The notes beneath the pieces are model-generated. The model was not told the origin of the DNA. It ran no database searches and saw only the letters and a list, made by a program, of their open reading frames with translations. DNA of 48,681 nucleotides, taken from contig LUJP01000027.1 in the NCBI GenBank assembly GCA_001689535.1, positions 1 to 48,681 on the forward strand, in the 5' to 3' direction. This DNA is from Bacteroidales bacterium M5 (lineage in GTDB: Bacteria > Bacteroidota > Bacteroidia > Bacteroidales > Muribaculaceae). Shown here piece by piece: positions 16,709-24,416 of the stretch; the first letter of the stretch is position 1, and each line of letters starts with the position of its first letter. The translations under genes were made by a program, and so were the position numbers.

Positions 16709-16719
16709 ATAGAAGACGC

Positions 16720-18954
16720 TTATTTTGCCGTAGAGAGGGTAAATGGCCGACTGAGTGAGGTCACGCCATCGGGGCCGACTATGTCGACCAACAGGCGATA
16801 GTCACCATCTTTAGAGGGTACAACAGGCTTTTCGTTCGAAGCCAAAGGAATGTTAGAGAGTCCCATCGGGCGGACGATGGTGCCTTTGCTTTTTACACTC
16901 TTGTCTGGAGTCCATTTGCGAGTCTTGACTATCACGGCACCGTCAAGGGTCTTGGCATATATGAGTGCTTCGCCGATGGAAACCTGTTCTACAGACTCAA
17001 TTTCTGTCGCTGACATCTCAAGATAGAGATCGAAATTATCATTATCTATTCTTGATCCATCAATAACGAGAGCCATGCCGACGTTTTCTCCAATTTTACG
17101 TCTTCCTAATAAAGATATCCCTCTTTTACTGTAGATAACGGGAAGTTGTAGCCCATTGTCTGTTCCATTACCGAAACTTTCGGAAGTAAGAGTCAACATG
17201 GGCATATCGTTTAGAATATCGCGGAGTGTAAGATAGCCTCTTCTCTCGATTGCCTCCCGTGTCTTCATCTTCACCTCATAGTGTGCTTTTGAGGGAACTT
17301 CCGATTTCTGGATCACGCGGGCCTTGACTGTTACATCAGGCAGGTCGTGGACTGTTCCGGAGCTTTGGCCGATGGATGTCGTGACATCACCGGCATACCG
17401 TCCGCTGGTTATCAGACGCCCGCGGTCAATGACTGCGGCCGGGAACGACTCGTTGTCGAGCTCTATGCCGTTCGACACAGGCTCGTTCTTTTTGCCCTGG
17501 AGGGCTTGCAGGAAGAATGTGTCGCCTTCGGCGAAATCGTCCACGGCCAGGCGGAAACGTCCGTCGGTGAGTGTACTGTCGCTTACGGCGTTGGTGCTAT
17601 TGTTGAATGCCACTATACGGCCCTGTTTCATGGGATGGAGATTGTTGATGTCGTCGAACACGGTTCCGCTTATCTCCATGTTGAATTCGGGGTAATACTC
17701 ATAGACAGTCGAGTCGTTCAGCACGGCATCGCGCAGACGGAAGCGTGTGAAGCGTGCATTCTCGAGCCATGCGGCAAGATCGGCCTGACGGCTGTCGGGG
17801 TCAGTGTCCACTCCGGGGAACGGAAGAGCCGAAGTGAAATCGGAGGCATAGACCAGCTGCTGGTCGGCCTGGGAGTTCCACAGGGCGTTGTCAGGGACAA
17901 AGCGTGCGAACACGCGGCAATCGGCTGTGTCGATGCCTGAGAGTTTGAAATCCAAGGCTTTTCCTGCCTGGAGGGGACCGTCAGTAGTTACAGAGGCGTT
18001 TCGGCGGCTGCGTGGCAGTATGGAGGTCTCGGCGCGGGTCTGCAGGGCACCGTCGGTCAGGAACAGAGTCACGGGGCCTGTCGGTGCGTTCGGCAGTGTG
18101 ATGTTTCCGGAAGCGGCTGGCGACATCACCTCGGATATCCCGTTGTTGCGGTCGTAGACGTAAAGGCGGCGGTCCTTCACCTTGGCGGCAGCGTCGCTCA
18201 GCTCGAACACAATGCGGTTGCCGTTGGCGGCCGCCTTGATGCTGACAGTCGAGGGAGTGACTTCAGGGGCTTTGAAGCTCTTGCTGATGCCTTCGTCGGC
18301 GAATCTTACGGAATAAGAACGTCCTTTTGCGGGAACGAAATCAAAGAAAGCATATCCGGCGCGTGAAGTCATTGCTGATGACACGGTGTCGCCCTTGTTG
18401 TCTGTAAGGAAAAGCTGCCGGAAGGCCAGGGGTTGGCCCGCATAGTTCGAAAGCACTGCCGTGAGACGCTGGGGCTGTCCCTGGCGGAGCGATCCTCCGG
18501 CCACGGAGAAGCGGCAGTCCACGTCGTCATCCACGGTATAGTCTGCTGCGGGTATGTCGATGCCCACGGCCACGGGCTGGAGGGCGAACGCGCTGTGGTC
18601 GAAATTGCGCATGAAGCGTGTGTAGCCGCGCAGATAATACACTCCCTTTGGCATGTCGGGTTCGGTGAGAACAGCTGTAGAGAACCGTCCGCCGTCGGCG
18701 CACGAGAGTTTCTGGCGCACGTAGACCGAGTCATTGTCGCCTATAAGTTCCAGATAAAGGTAGCGGCTGTAAGGTTCAAGGCGGTCAGAGGCCATGCATG
18801 TCACCATGCCGTCCACAAACAGTGAATCGCCCGGAGCGCACGACAGCGAACGCGGAGCCAGAAACACCTGTTCTGTACGGAAATCAGTCGGCTCCTGGGC
18901 CGAAGCGCTCAATAGCGCAGACAGAGATAGGAATAATACTACGGGCGTTTTCAT
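16720..18954 (-). CDS. Exported MG2-like / TonB-plug domain protein without a barrel
   Basis: A 744-aa protein with a signal peptide (MKTPVVLFLSLSALLSASAQ). The N-terminal half is built of beta-sandwich repeats like the MG2 domains of alpha-2-macroglobulin-type proteins (YSRYLYLELIG; GVYYLRGYTRFMRNF). A carboxypeptidase-like domain follows (FNMEISGTVFDD). The last about 200 residues resemble a TonB receptor plug (GYLTLRDILNDMPML, MALVIDGSRIDN, IESVEQVSIGEALIYAKTLDGAVIVKTR). The beta-barrel of a true TonB receptor is missing. Such proteins are widespread in Bacteroidota and of unknown role. It probably shares a transcript with the small secreted protein upstream. Confidence 0.82.
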   Translation of the reverse strand: MKTPVVLFLSLSALLSASAQEPTDFRTEQVFLAPRSLSCAPGDSLFVDGMVTCMASDRLEPYSRYLYLELIGDNDSVYVRQKLSCADGGRFSTAVLTEPDMPKGVYYLRGYTRFMRNFDHSAFALQPVAVGIDIPAADYTVDDDVDCRFSVAGGSLRQGQPQRLTAVLSNYAGQPLAFRQLFLTDNKGDTVSSAMTSRAGYAFFDFVPAKGRSYSVRFADEGISKSFKAPEVTPSTVSIKAAANGNRIVFELSDAAAKVKDRRLYVYDRNNGISEVMSPAASGNITLPNAPTGPVTLFLTDGALQTRAETSILPRSRRNASVTTDGPLQAGKALDFKLSGIDTADCRVFARFVPDNALWNSQADQQLVYASDFTSALPFPGVDTDPDSRQADLAAWLENARFTRFRLRDAVLNDSTVYEYYPEFNMEISGTVFDDINNLHPMKQGRIVAFNNSTNAVSDSTLTDGRFRLAVDDFAEGDTFFLQALQGKKNEPVSNGIELDNESFPAAVIDRGRLITSGRYAGDVTTSIGQSSGTVHDLPDVTVKARVIQKSEVPSKAHYEVKMKTREAIERRGYLTLRDILNDMPMLTLTSESFGNGTDNGLQLPVIYSKRGISLLGRRKIGENVGMALVIDGSRIDNDNFDLYLEMSATEIESVEQVSIGEALIYAKTLDGAVIVKTRKWTPDKSVKSKGTIVRPMGLSNIPLASNEKPVVPSKDGDYRLLVDIVGPDGVTSLSRPFTLSTAK

Positions 18955-18993
18955 GATTGTAGGCTTTTAGATTAAATTGTTCAGTTATTAAAA

Positions 18994-19131
18994 TCAAAGT
19001 TTCAACCACACCAAGAGTCGGATATGATAGTAGCACTGATAATCAGGACGGTTATATCCTGTGTCATAGGCCATTTTTTGTACCGGGAATTCAACGGTTG
19101 TCTCGATATAGTCAGGATTATTTCCTTGCTA
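18994..19131 (-). other. In-frame extension after the amber stop
   Basis: 44 sense codons after TAG and before TGA, in the frame of the 118-aa gene. Composition resembles the upstream protein (many Tyr, Asp, Pro). Random AT-rich DNA would stay open this long in roughly one case in eight or fewer, so this is suggestive only. Confidence 0.4.
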
Positions 19132-19485
19132 TTCTGCCATAAGTGAGACTTCCATCTCTAAATTATTCAAATCCAGGTGAAGAACTGGGTCTCCACCATC
19201 AACAGTGATATATGGACGTCCGGGACCTATACAATAAAAATAAGTGTTGTCATAATACATGGGATAACCGTTATTATATTGCATAGGTCCAAGATATTCC
19301 GGAGGATGAGGAAATGAATATTCAGCCGTTCTGCTTCCTCCTCCATCAGATTTCAGACGCACGTCAATTGAGCACCAGACACCGAGGCAGTCAGGGCCAT
19401 GTTCATGTTCGAACTGGGCGTAGCCGGTCAAGGGAGTGAAAACAGCCAAAATGGCAAATGTGATAAATAGTTTTAAGGTTTTCAT
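19129..19485 (-). CDS. Small secreted protein, unknown; in-frame continuation past the amber stop
   Basis: A 118-aa protein with a signal peptide (MKTLKLFITFAILAVFTPLTGYAQ). The mature part is Tyr-, Gly- and His-rich and belongs to no family I recognise. It ends at a TAG (19129-19131). Directly beyond, the same frame stays open for 44 more codons to a TGA at 18994-18996, with a protein-like, Tyr-rich product (NNPDYIETTVEFPVQKMAYD and on). The gene may have lost its C-terminus by a recent nonsense mutation. It has a good promoter and lies upstream of the plug-domain gene. Confidence 0.65.
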   Translation of the reverse strand: MKTLKLFITFAILAVFTPLTGYAQFEHEHGPDCLGVWCSIDVRLKSDGGGSRTAEYSFPHPPEYLGPMQYNNGYPMYYDNTYFYCIGPGRPYITVDGGDPVLHLDLNNLEMEVSLMAE

Positions 19486-19498
19486 GATATGATTTTTT

Positions 19499-19528
19499 CA
19501 AAAATAATAAAAATGTTAACAAGGCCAA
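19499..19528 (-). promoter_or_regulatory. Promoter of the 118-aa secreted protein
   Basis: Minus-strand TTG (19526-19528), 19 nt, TATTTTTG (19499-19506), ending 13 bp before the start codon. Spacing and both boxes fit the Bacteroides consensus. Confidence 0.6.
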
Positions 19529-19552
19529 TATGGAAGAATTTATTAACTTTCC

Positions 19553-19586
19553 TTAAACCATGATACGAGTTTATATCATGGTTTAA
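19553..19586. promoter_or_regulatory. Perfect 13-bp inverted repeat
   Basis: TTAAACCATGATA (19553-19565), an 8-nt spacer, then TATCATGGTTTAA (19574-19586). Neither side has a T-tract, so it is not a standard terminator. It lies upstream of the 118-aa gene's promoter and just beyond the 3' end of the gene remnant. It may be an operator or a relic of the lost gene's 3' region. Confidence 0.6.
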
Positions 19587-19615
19587 GAAAAATAGTGAGG
19601 GTAATATTGAACGGT

Positions 19616-19702
19616 CTAAAGCGTGATTGTGCCTTCGTATACAACTCCGCTATCGGCTGTGCAACGAAGTGTGTAGGTACCTGTAAGGTATGGAACAGAT
19701 GC
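19616..19702 (-). pseudogene. 3' remnant of a DUF3244-like secreted protein gene
   Basis: The last 28 codons plus stop of a paralogue of the gene at 160-525. The remnant reads ASVPYLTGTYTLRCTADS then GVVYEGTITL; 19 of 28 residues match the C-terminus of the intact protein, and DNA identity over 75 bp is roughly three quarters. An in-frame TAG lies directly upstream (19703-19705), and nothing in 19703-19801 resembles the rest of the gene. A deletion that removed the body of the gene is the simplest explanation. Confidence 0.8.
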
Positions 19703-19801
19703 CTATTTTCTCTTTATTATGATAACTTGATGTTCTGCGTTGTTCTGCTGTTCCCGTGTTGTTCTTCGTTTGTTTGCTATTGAGGAGTGGAGGAGCGGAG
19801 G

Positions 19802-20968
19802 TTATTCGCCGAGGATGTCTTCGATGGGGACTTTGGTGAACCAGATGCGGTAGCCCTGGGAGTGGTTGGGGTTGGCGTCGTGGGTGGCTTCCTCGGAGAG
19901 CATTCCTATGCTGCCGTCGGGGAGGATGGTCATGGCTGAATAGGCTGCGGGACCGTTGACCACGCGGTATTTGCGGGGCCAGGATTTGCCGCCGTCCTTC
20001 GACACGTAGATGGCTATGTTCTCGCGCTGGTCGGGGGAGTCGGGGAGCGACTGAAGCAGCAGGTCGCGGCCGCCTGCGGTGTAGTGAAGGATGTCACCGT
20101 TGCATGCGGGGTCGGGAAGACCGTCTACGTTGTAGGGTGCCGACCATGTGGCGCCGCGGTCGGTGGAGCGCGAGAATACGCGGGGGCCTTTATAGCGGTT
20201 GCGGATGCTCATTATCAGGGAGCCGTCGCTGAGCTGCACGGTCTTGGACTCGTCGCCGTCGAGTGTGGCGGCATTGTTGGCCACATGCCAGGTGCGTCCG
20301 CCGTCGTCGCTATACACGGCATAGCAGGGGAAACCGCCGGTTCCTTCGGTGCGGGTGACGAGTACGAACATCAGGCGCCCGTCTTTAAGCTGTGTGGCTG
20401 CGCCTGACGAGGCGAATATACTGTTGGGGTTAAGCCCTTTTTTACGTAGTATCTGCGGGTTGAGGTTTATGGGCTTTTCCCATGTGAGACCGCCGTCGCG
20501 GCTGCGTGAGAGGCTTATCTGGCCCGGTGTCTGCTGCCACAGGCCGTTGCCGTGGGTTGAGATTACAAGGAGGTCGCCGCTGCGACGGTCGTAGACGAGA
20601 GCAGGGTCGCCGTAACCTCCGTCGGCATTATGCTCGGCGACGGTGATGTAGGGGCTCCAGGTGCGTCCGCCGTCGGTCGACCGGCGTGCCACCACGTCGA
20701 TTTTACCGGGGAGATCTCCGTTGGATTCTATGCGTTTGTCGGCCACAGCTACTATGGTTCCGTCGGGCAGGGCTGCTATTGCCGGGATGCGGTAGAATTT
20801 CGAGCCAAAATCACCCTGTTTGAACACGAGCGAGCGCACCGTGTGGTCGTCGCCGTAGTTTATCTGGGCTGGATTGGGGTCGGGAGCTGTTTCCTGAGCG
20901 GTGGTGTGCTGGAAGGGAAGCGCTGCTATCATCGCCGCAGCTGCCAGGCGGAGTAATGGTTTTAACAT
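19802..20968 (-). CDS. Exo-alpha-sialidase (GH33)
   Basis: A 388-aa exported sialidase releasing terminal sialic acids from host glycans. The start at 20968 gives a proper signal peptide (MLKPLLRLAAAAMIAALPF); a start 15 codons upstream does not. Residues 58-64 are FYRIPAI, the Arg-Ile-Pro motif that binds the sialate carboxylate. Five Asp-boxes follow (STDGGRTW, SRDGGLTW, SDDGGRTW, STDRGATW, SKDGGKSW), marking a six-bladed propeller. There is no carbohydrate-binding domain. No sialic acid uptake genes lie nearby, so it may act with the glycan locus at 40976-48116 or feed other species. Confidence 0.92.
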   Translation of the reverse strand: MLKPLLRLAAAAMIAALPFQHTTAQETAPDPNPAQINYGDDHTVRSLVFKQGDFGSKFYRIPAIAALPDGTIVAVADKRIESNGDLPGKIDVVARRSTDGGRTWSPYITVAEHNADGGYGDPALVYDRRSGDLLVISTHGNGLWQQTPGQISLSRSRDGGLTWEKPINLNPQILRKKGLNPNSIFASSGAATQLKDGRLMFVLVTRTEGTGGFPCYAVYSDDGGRTWHVANNAATLDGDESKTVQLSDGSLIMSIRNRYKGPRVFSRSTDRGATWSAPYNVDGLPDPACNGDILHYTAGGRDLLLQSLPDSPDQRENIAIYVSKDGGKSWPRKYRVVNGPAAYSAMTILPDGSIGMLSEEATHDANPNHSQGYRIWFTKVPIEDILGE

Positions 20969-21000
20969 GGTCGCGGATTGATTTTTTGGTGTTATGGTAG

Positions 21001-21029
21001 CAAATATAGGCAAAAAAATGTAGAAACAA
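21001..21029 (-). promoter_or_regulatory. Sialidase promoter
   Basis: Minus-strand TTG (21027-21029), 18 nt, TATATTTG (21001-21008), 32 bp before the start at 20968. This also supports the shorter start, because the longer frame would begin inside or upstream of the transcription start region. Confidence 0.6.
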
Positions 21030-21072
21030 GCTCTCCGACTGCAAGAAGCGCTAAAAAACAGATGCTTTGTAG

Positions 21073-21112
21073 GAAAAAATATGTGGCGGCCTTCTCACGA
21101 AGGTCGCCACAT
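21073..21112 (-). terminator. Terminator of rpsA
   Basis: A 14-bp stem with one G-T wobble, ATGTGGCGGCCTTC (21081-21094) and GAAGGTCGCCACAT (21099-21112), followed on the minus strand by a run of T. Confidence 0.9.
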
Positions 21113-21149
21113 CAGGGATACATATTGGAGAATTATTCTATCTTGTTAA

Positions 21150-22934
21150 TCAGTTCTTTTCAGAAAGTTTCTCCTTGAGTTCAGCCAGTGCCTCGAGGTC
21201 GCCGAGAGTGGCTTTCTCTACGGGCTGGTTGAGCAGGGGAGCTTCCTCCTGACGCTTGGCGGCGCGCTTGGCCTTGCGGGTCTCGTTGCGCTCTGCCTTG
21301 GCCTCATCTTCGAAGATGCGGCTGTGAGAGAGGATGATGCGCTTGCTGTCCTTGTTGAACTCAATCACCTTGAAGTTGAGTTTCTCGTCAACCTTGGCGG
21401 TGGTTCCGTCTTCCTTCACGAGGTGCTTGGGAGTAGCGAAGCCTTCAACGCCGTAGGGGAGGGCGATAACAGCGCCTTTCTCTACCATTTCAACGATGGT
21501 TCCTTCGTGGATAGAACCGGTGGTGAAGATGGTTTCGAATACATCCCAGGGGTTCTCCTCGAGCTGCTTGTGGCCGAGGCTCAGACGGCGGTTCTCCTTG
21601 TCGATTTCAAGTACCTGAACGTCGATGTTGGCGCCGATCTGGGTGAATTCGCTGGGGTGTTTGATTTTCTTGGTCCAGCTCAGGTCGGAGATGTGGATGA
21701 GGCCGTCAACGCCTTCCTCAATCTCTACGAACACACCGAAGTTGGTGAAGTTGCGAACCTTGGCAGAGTGCTTGCTGCCTACGGGGTAGCGAACCTCGAT
21801 GTCTTCCCAGGGATCTTTCTTGAGCTGCTTGATGCCGAGGCTCATCTTGCGGTCCTCGCGGTCGAGGGTGAGGATAACGGCCTCGATTTCGTCGCCGACT
21901 TTCATGAAGTCGTTGGCGGTGCGGAGGTGCTGGCTCCACGACATTTCGCTTACGTGGATCAGACCTTCTACGCCGGGGGCAATCTCGATGAATGCGCCGT
22001 AGTCAGCCATTACGACAACACGGCCTTTCACGCGGTCACCAACCTTGAGGTCGGGATCGAGAGCGTCCCATGGATGGGGCTGGAGCTGCTTGAGACCGAG
22101 AGCGATGCGCTTCTTCTCGTCGTCGAAGTCGAGAATAACGACGTTGAGCTTCTGGTCAAGCTGAACAACCTCTTCGGGATGGCTCACGCGGCCCCAGCTG
22201 AGGTCGGTGATGTGGATAAGACCGTCCACGCCTCCAAGGTCGATGAATACGCCGTAGCTTGTGATATTCTTGACAGTGCCTTCGAGCACCTGGCCTTTTT
22301 CGAGTTTGGCGATGATTTCGCGTTTCTGCTGCTCGAGTTCGGCCTCGATGAGGGCTTTGTGTGATACGACCACGTTCTTGAATTCCTGGTTGATTTTAAC
22401 CACCTTGAATTCCATGGTCTTGCCTACGAACATATCGTAGTCGCGGATGGGACGCACGTCGATCTGCGAGCCGGGGAGGAATGCCTCGATGCCGAACACA
22501 TCCACGATCATGCCGCCTTTTGTACGGCATTTGATGAAGCCCTTGATGATTTCGTCCTTTTCCATAGCCTCGTTCACGCGGTCCCATGAGCGGACGGCGC
22601 GGGCTTTGCGATGAGAGAGGATAAGCTGACCTTTCTTGTCTTCAGGGTTCTCTATGAACACTTCCACGGTGTCGCCGACCTTGATGTCGGGGTTGTAGCG
22701 GAATTCGTTCATAGGGATGATACCGTCGCTCTTGTAGCCGATGTTAACCACAGCCTCGCGCTTGTTCATGGCGATGATGGTACCTTCGATTACTTCTTTG
22801 TCCTTGACGGTGTTGAGTGACTCGTCGTAGGTTTTGGTGAGCTCTTCGCGAGTCTTTGCGCCCTGAGTGTCTCCGTGCTCATAGGCGTCCCAGTCGAAGT
22901 CTTCGATGGGAGAGTTTTTTACTTCTTCAGTCAT
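21150..22934 (-). CDS. rpsA: 30S ribosomal protein S1
   Basis: A 594-aa protein with six S1-type OB folds, each visible as a G-x-V/I core: GTIIAMNKREAVVNIG, GFIKCRTKGGMIVDVFG, GTVKNITSYGVFIDLGG, GRVVVMADYGAFIEI, AKVRNFTNFGVFVEI and GTIVEMVEKGAVIAL. The end is a Lys/Glu-rich tail. S1 binds mRNA on the small subunit and assists initiation, which matters in Bacteroidota where Shine-Dalgarno pairing is little used. It has its own promoter and terminator, so it is monocistronic. Confidence 0.97.
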   Translation of the reverse strand: MTEEVKNSPIEDFDWDAYEHGDTQGAKTREELTKTYDESLNTVKDKEVIEGTIIAMNKREAVVNIGYKSDGIIPMNEFRYNPDIKVGDTVEVFIENPEDKKGQLILSHRKARAVRSWDRVNEAMEKDEIIKGFIKCRTKGGMIVDVFGIEAFLPGSQIDVRPIRDYDMFVGKTMEFKVVKINQEFKNVVVSHKALIEAELEQQKREIIAKLEKGQVLEGTVKNITSYGVFIDLGGVDGLIHITDLSWGRVSHPEEVVQLDQKLNVVILDFDDEKKRIALGLKQLQPHPWDALDPDLKVGDRVKGRVVVMADYGAFIEIAPGVEGLIHVSEMSWSQHLRTANDFMKVGDEIEAVILTLDREDRKMSLGIKQLKKDPWEDIEVRYPVGSKHSAKVRNFTNFGVFVEIEEGVDGLIHISDLSWTKKIKHPSEFTQIGANIDVQVLEIDKENRRLSLGHKQLEENPWDVFETIFTTGSIHEGTIVEMVEKGAVIALPYGVEGFATPKHLVKEDGTTAKVDEKLNFKVIEFNKDSKRIILSHSRIFEDEAKAERNETRKAKRAAKRQEEAPLLNQPVEKATLGDLEALAELKEKLSEKN

Positions 22935-23021
22935 TAAAAATAGTTAGTAAATAGGTGAATTATAAATGCTTGCGCGGCTCCGGAAGGGCCATGTGGCGCA
23001 GCCAGGGCGTTGTAAGCGCTG

Positions 23022-23051
23022 CAAAGATAATCATAATTTTCTATTCCACAA
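23022..23051 (-). promoter_or_regulatory. rpsA promoter
   Basis: Minus-strand TTG (23049-23051), 19 nt, TATCTTTG (23022-23029): a full consensus match, with a leader of about 85 nt. Confidence 0.7.
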
Positions 23052-23112
23052 CGCTTTTTGCGATTTTTCGCCCATTTCGCGCCGCCCCTTCCCGTAACTG
23101 CAAAAAATATGT

Positions 23113-23120
23113 TATCTTTG
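23113..23120 (+). promoter_or_regulatory. -7 box TATCTTTG of the GT4 gene
   Basis: The same -7 octamer as rpsA, on the other strand, 34 bp before the glycosyltransferase start. No convincing -33 box. Confidence 0.5.
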
Positions 23121-23154
23121 TGGATTATTGTTGAGATAGCTCGTAACCGGAAGC

Positions 23155-24366
23155 ATGGAAAAACAGCGCGTGCTGATAGCCAATAAATTCTATTACCGGC
23201 GCGGGGGCGATTGCATTCACGCCCTGGCGCTGGAGCGGCTACTTGCGGAGCGCGGCCATGAGGTTGCGGTGCTCGCCAGCGCCCATCCGGCCAATCTGCC
23301 TTCGTCCTGGAGCGGCTACTGGCCCGCGCTGGTCGATTTCCGCGGCTCGTTTGCCGGACGGTTCAGTGCCGCGCGCCGCATGCTCGGCCACGACGGCATC
23401 GCCCGCTCTGTGCGGCGGCTGCTGCGCGATTTCCGCCCCGATGTGGTTCATCTCCACAATATCCACTCCCATCTGTCGCCCGTTGTGGCCCGCGAGGCCC
23501 GCGCCTACGGATGCCGGGTGGTGTGGACGCTCCACGACTACAAGCCTGTCTGTCCGGCCTACACTCTGTTGTGCCGTGGCCGCGTATGCACCGAGTGTAT
23601 CCGTCGGCCTTCATCGGTGGTGAGATACCGTTGCGTGCAGGATTCTCTGGCCGCTTCCCTCGCTGCCCGGGCCGAGGCTGTGAGATGGAGCGCCGAAAGC
23701 CTTCAGCGCTGGACCGATGTGTTCATCTGTCCCTCACGGTTCATGAAATCGGTGCTGCTTCGGGCCGGTTTCGACGAATCGAAGCTTGTGGTGATGCCCA
23801 ATTTCTGCCCCTCGGAGTTCGCCGGGGTCTCAATTCTGCCGTCATCATCGGCCGAGCCGTATTACTGCTACGTGGGGCGCATTTCGTCCGAAAAAGGTGT
23901 GACGACGCTCCTCCGCGCGGCCGAGCGGCTCCCTTACAAGCTCAGGATAGCCGGCGACGGCCCGCTTCTGCAGCAGCTTATGATGCGTTACGGCGCTTTC
24001 GGAAATATCGACTGGCTCGGTCAGCTCGACAGCCGCGGGGTCGCCACGCTGCTGGGCGGCGCGCGCTTGTCGGTAATTCCATCGGAGTGGCATGAAAACT
24101 GCCCCATGAGCGTGATAGAGAGCCTCTGTTGCGGCACACCCGTGGTCGCCTCGGAGATGGGCGGCATGCCCGACATTCTCAAGGACGAACCCGCCTCCTC
24201 GCGGCTTTTCCTGGCGGCCGACGCCTCGGCTCTCGCCGCTGCCGTCACCGCCCTCTGGGAGCACGGGCCTTCGGCCGAGGAACGTCACTCCGTGGCGCGG
24301 CGAAGCCGCCTGCGCCACTCGCCGGGCGCCTACTATGAGCGTCTGGTCCATCTCTACTCTCCCTAG
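23155..24366 (+). CDS. Glycosyltransferase family 4
   Basis: A 403-aa GT-B fold enzyme. The N-terminal acceptor domain begins VLIANKFYYRRGGDCIHALALERLL and contains VHLHNIHSHLSPVV. The C-terminal nucleotide-sugar domain has YVGRISSEKGVTTLL and the E-x7-E motif in HENCPMSVIESLCCGTPVVAS (about 311-330). A cysteine cluster (CPAYTLLCRGRVCTECI) is seen in several polysaccharide GT4 enzymes. Acceptor and sugar are unknown; it stands alone, divergent from rpsA and 50 bp before lysS, not in a capsule cluster. Confidence 0.88.
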   Translation: MEKQRVLIANKFYYRRGGDCIHALALERLLAERGHEVAVLASAHPANLPSSWSGYWPALVDFRGSFAGRFSAARRMLGHDGIARSVRRLLRDFRPDVVHLHNIHSHLSPVVAREARAYGCRVVWTLHDYKPVCPAYTLLCRGRVCTECIRRPSSVVRYRCVQDSLAASLAARAEAVRWSAESLQRWTDVFICPSRFMKSVLLRAGFDESKLVVMPNFCPSEFAGVSILPSSSAEPYYCYVGRISSEKGVTTLLRAAERLPYKLRIAGDGPLLQQLMMRYGAFGNIDWLGQLDSRGVATLLGGARLSVIPSEWHENCPMSVIESLCCGTPVVASEMGGMPDILKDEPASSRLFLAADASALAAAVTALWEHGPSAEERHSVARRSRLRHSPGAYYERLVHLYSP

Positions 24367-24416
24367 TCTCAGAACTAATCATAAAAACATTATAAAAGAA
24401 AACTATCATAACTGTT

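Noticed and set aside
15937..16719. Loss of obgE after adk as a notable deletion
   Set aside because: The expectation rests on memory of Bacteroides gene order; a strong terminator follows adk and no remnant of obgE is visible, so nothing in the sequence shows a loss.
22935..23154. RNA gene between rpsA and the glycosyltransferase
   Set aside because: The gap is fully explained by two divergent promoters and the rpsA leader; no tRNA-like or other fold was seen.
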